Below are positions 9,423-10,794 of a stretch of 10,794 nt of DNA, in pieces; position 1 is the first letter of the stretch, and each line of letters begins with the position of its first letter. The DNA comes from an uncultured Clostridia bacterium (GTDB lineage Bacteria > Bacillota > Clostridia > Oscillospirales > Acutalibacteraceae). A program made the translations under genes and the position numbers. The stretch spans positions 1 through 10,794 of the forward strand of contig CALYNW010000011.1 in the NCBI GenBank assembly GCA_945224895.1, in the 5' to 3' direction. Below the pieces are notes generated by a model. That model saw nothing but the letters and a program-made list of their open reading frames with translations, was not told where the DNA came from and ran no database searches.

Positions 9423-10524
9423 TCTTTAACCTCATAGGAAGAACTAAAAACAGAAAGCTGTCGTCATTAACAGGCATAACCTTGGCAGGGCTTACTGCAC
9501 CATTTAATTCAATTCTGACCTGGTCAGTATCTGCTGCGTGAAGTGCATCAAGGATAAATTTTGAATTAAATCCTATTTCAACTCTGTCACCGCTTACATT
9601 TGCGTGGGTATAGTCAACAACACGTCCCAGGCTTGACACGGTTGAAACTCTCATTTCATCAGCGTCAAAAAGACATCTGATAGGATTCTTCTTATCATTT
9701 TCAATAACAGGCAAGGTTCTTTCAATGCAGTTGATTGCATCATCTGTATTAATTAAAACAGTAGTAGCGCAGGTTTTAGGAACAGCCGCATTGTAATCAA
9801 GAAAATCACCGTCAAGAAGTCTGCTGATAATACTGTAATTTTCAACGTCAAATACAATATGTCTCTTTCCTACGCTTATAGAAATATCTTTGTCTGCTTC
9901 GGTACCGATAAGCTTAATAAGCTCTCTGATAGTTTTCTTTGGAACGATAAAGCTGATGTCCTCGCCGTCATATTTTACTGTTTCCGTTCTGATAGCAAGT
10001 CTGTAGCCATCAACACCGATAAGCCTCAGTTGATTAAGTGTAAGCTCAAATTTAAGACCTGTATGAACAGGCTTTGATGATTCACTGTCGGCAACTGCAA
10101 ATAATGTTTGACTTACCATTCCCTGTAAAATTGACTGATTTAAAAACAGAGGATAACCGCCTGAAACAGAAGGTAATTCAGGATAATCTTCTGCGTCAAT
10201 TCCGGTAATACTGTACTGCGCGGCACCGCTGATAATTGAAACAGATGTACCATTAACCTCAAAGGTAACCTTTCCTTCGGGAAGCTTTCTGATAATATCG
10301 CTGATTACCTTTGCATTAATTACGATTGCTCCCGGCTCAACAACGCTTGCCTCAAGGGTTGTATTAATACCGAATTCAAAATCGTAGCCTGTAAGGCTTA
10401 ACGTATCCGAACCGCATTCAATGAGTATACCCTCAATAGTCGGAATAGTTACCTTAGTGCTGACAGCTCTCATAACATTTGAGCAGGCTTCGCTTAATTC
10501 TTTCGTATTGCAGGAAAATTTCAT
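9412..10524 (-). CDS. dnaN: DNA polymerase III beta subunit (sliding clamp)
   Basis: The beta clamp is a ring-shaped homodimer that holds DNA polymerase III and other enzymes on DNA. The protein has 370 residues, normal for three clamp domains of about 120 residues. Recognisable segments are MKFSCNTKELSEACSNVMRA at the start, TIPTIEGILIE, IRKLPEGKVTFEV, VHTGLKFEL, VDGYRLAIR and the C-terminal VLPMRL with the family's PMR at 363-365. GGAGG at 10533-10537, 8 nt upstream, supports the start. The coding end overlaps yaaA by 11 nt, and the last residues (KNEN) extend just past the usual PMR end. It is the first gene in the window of the origin-proximal cluster. Confidence 0.97.
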   Translation of the reverse strand: MKFSCNTKELSEACSNVMRAVSTKVTIPTIEGILIECGSDTLSLTGYDFEFGINTTLEASVVEPGAIVINAKVISDIIRKLPEGKVTFEVNGTSVSIISGAAQYSITGIDAEDYPELPSVSGGYPLFLNQSILQGMVSQTLFAVADSESSKPVHTGLKFELTLNQLRLIGVDGYRLAIRTETVKYDGEDISFIVPKKTIRELIKLIGTEADKDISISVGKRHIVFDVENYSIISRLLDGDFLDYNAAVPKTCATTVLINTDDAINCIERTLPVIENDKKNPIRCLFDADEMRVSTVSSLGRVVDYTHANVSGDRVEIGFNSKFILDALHAADTDQVRIELNGAVSPAKVMPVNDDSFLFLVLPMRLKNEN

Positions 10525-10532
10525 TTTTCTAT

Positions 10533-10537
10533 CCTCC
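10533..10537 (-). promoter_or_regulatory. dnaN ribosome binding site
   Basis: GGAGG on the minus strand with 8 nt spacing to the ATG at 10524. Confidence 0.75.
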
Positions 10538-10570
10538 GTCTATCATTATAGATTATCTTTTAGTAGTATT

Positions 10571-10576
10571 ATTATA
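10571..10576 (-). promoter_or_regulatory. Candidate -10 box of a dnaN promoter
   Basis: TATAAT on the minus strand, about 47 nt upstream of the dnaN start. The -35 region is poor at standard spacing. A second TATAAT at 10545-10550 would start transcription within or next to the ribosome binding site and is less likely. The 9-mer ATTTCCACA (10580-10588) lies just upstream, so DnaA binding could touch this promoter; this is speculative. Confidence 0.35.
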
Positions 10577-10579
10577 GGC

Positions 10580-10725
10580 TGTGGAAATTGTTGAAAACTG
10601 AATTTTTTGTTTATTTAACAGCAATTAAACAGAAAAATTTTTAAAATTCAAAATGTTTAAAAAATGTTGATATTGTGTAAAAATATTTTTTTCCGCAACC
10701 GTTGTTAAAAATTATCTGTGGAAAA
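10580..10725 (-). other. oriC: Candidate dnaA-dnaN part of oriC with DnaA-box-like 9-mers
   Basis: The 270 nt upstream of dnaN (10525-10794) are AT-rich and non-coding. On the minus strand I see five 9-mers close to TTATCCACA: TTTTCCACA (10717-10725, 8 of 9), TTTTACACA (10674-10682), ATATCAACA (10665-10673), TTTTCAACA (10589-10597) and ATTTCCACA (10580-10588), the last four with 7 of 9. All have the same orientation. In Firmicutes oriC commonly includes the dnaA-dnaN gap. No perfect box is present here, and 7 of 9 matches are common in AT-rich DNA, so confidence is moderate and rests largely on position. Confidence 0.5.
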
Positions 10726-10794
10726 TTAAAAAAGGTGTTTAAAACAGGAAAATATAAAGTTTCACAAATTAGGGTTTATCAGTTTGTTCCCTCG

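Overview
The window is a chromosomal block from a low-GC Firmicute, most likely a member of the Clostridia (gut Oscillospiraceae/Ruminococcus-like is my guess from protein flavour and repeat style; species cannot be fixed from sequence reading alone). Every convincing gene lies on the minus strand. Read in that direction the order is dnaN, an S4-domain gene (yaaA/rlbA), recF, remB (DUF370), gyrB, a repeat-rich gap, two small paralogous YcxB-like membrane protein genes, gyrA, and an LCP (LytR-CpsA-Psr) gene cut by the left edge. This is the classic origin-proximal cluster of Firmicutes, and dnaA is expected just beyond the right edge.

Right end (10525-10794): AT-rich, non-coding, with a strong ribosome binding site for dnaN, a promoter-like -10 box and several same-orientation DnaA-box-like 9-mers. 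It is probably the dnaA-dnaN intergenic part of oriC. From 10524 to 5883, five genes run almost without gaps: dnaN/yaaA and yaaA/recF overlap by 11 nt, recF/remB by 1 nt, and the gyrB Shine-Dalgarno overlaps the remB stop. They supply the sliding clamp, recombinational repair at gaps, a matrix/biofilm regulator homologue and the gyrase ATPase subunit, all transcribed away from the presumed origin.

Middle (about 5390-5912): the normal gyrB-gyrA neighbourhood is interrupted. Directly behind gyrB are two tandem copies of a unit of about 174 bp that includes the last 29 nt of gyrB; 159 nt are identical between copies and each copy carries perfect hairpins. Next comes a truncated N-terminal piece of a REP-associated (Y1/RAYT) transposase ending in a REP-like palindrome, and then the two coupled YcxB-like genes.

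Left part (4315-1): gyrA is intact, with alanine at the position equivalent to E. coli Ser83. A 142-nt AT-rich spacer follows, then an LCP-family enzyme with a long acidic cytoplasmic tail, a single membrane helix and a conserved catalytic domain. The most noteworthy items are the gyrB-tail tandem repeats with the RAYT/REP remnant, the identical 17-nt overlapping gene junctions flanking yaaA, and the candidate oriC. I do not see a clearly new multi-gene system here.
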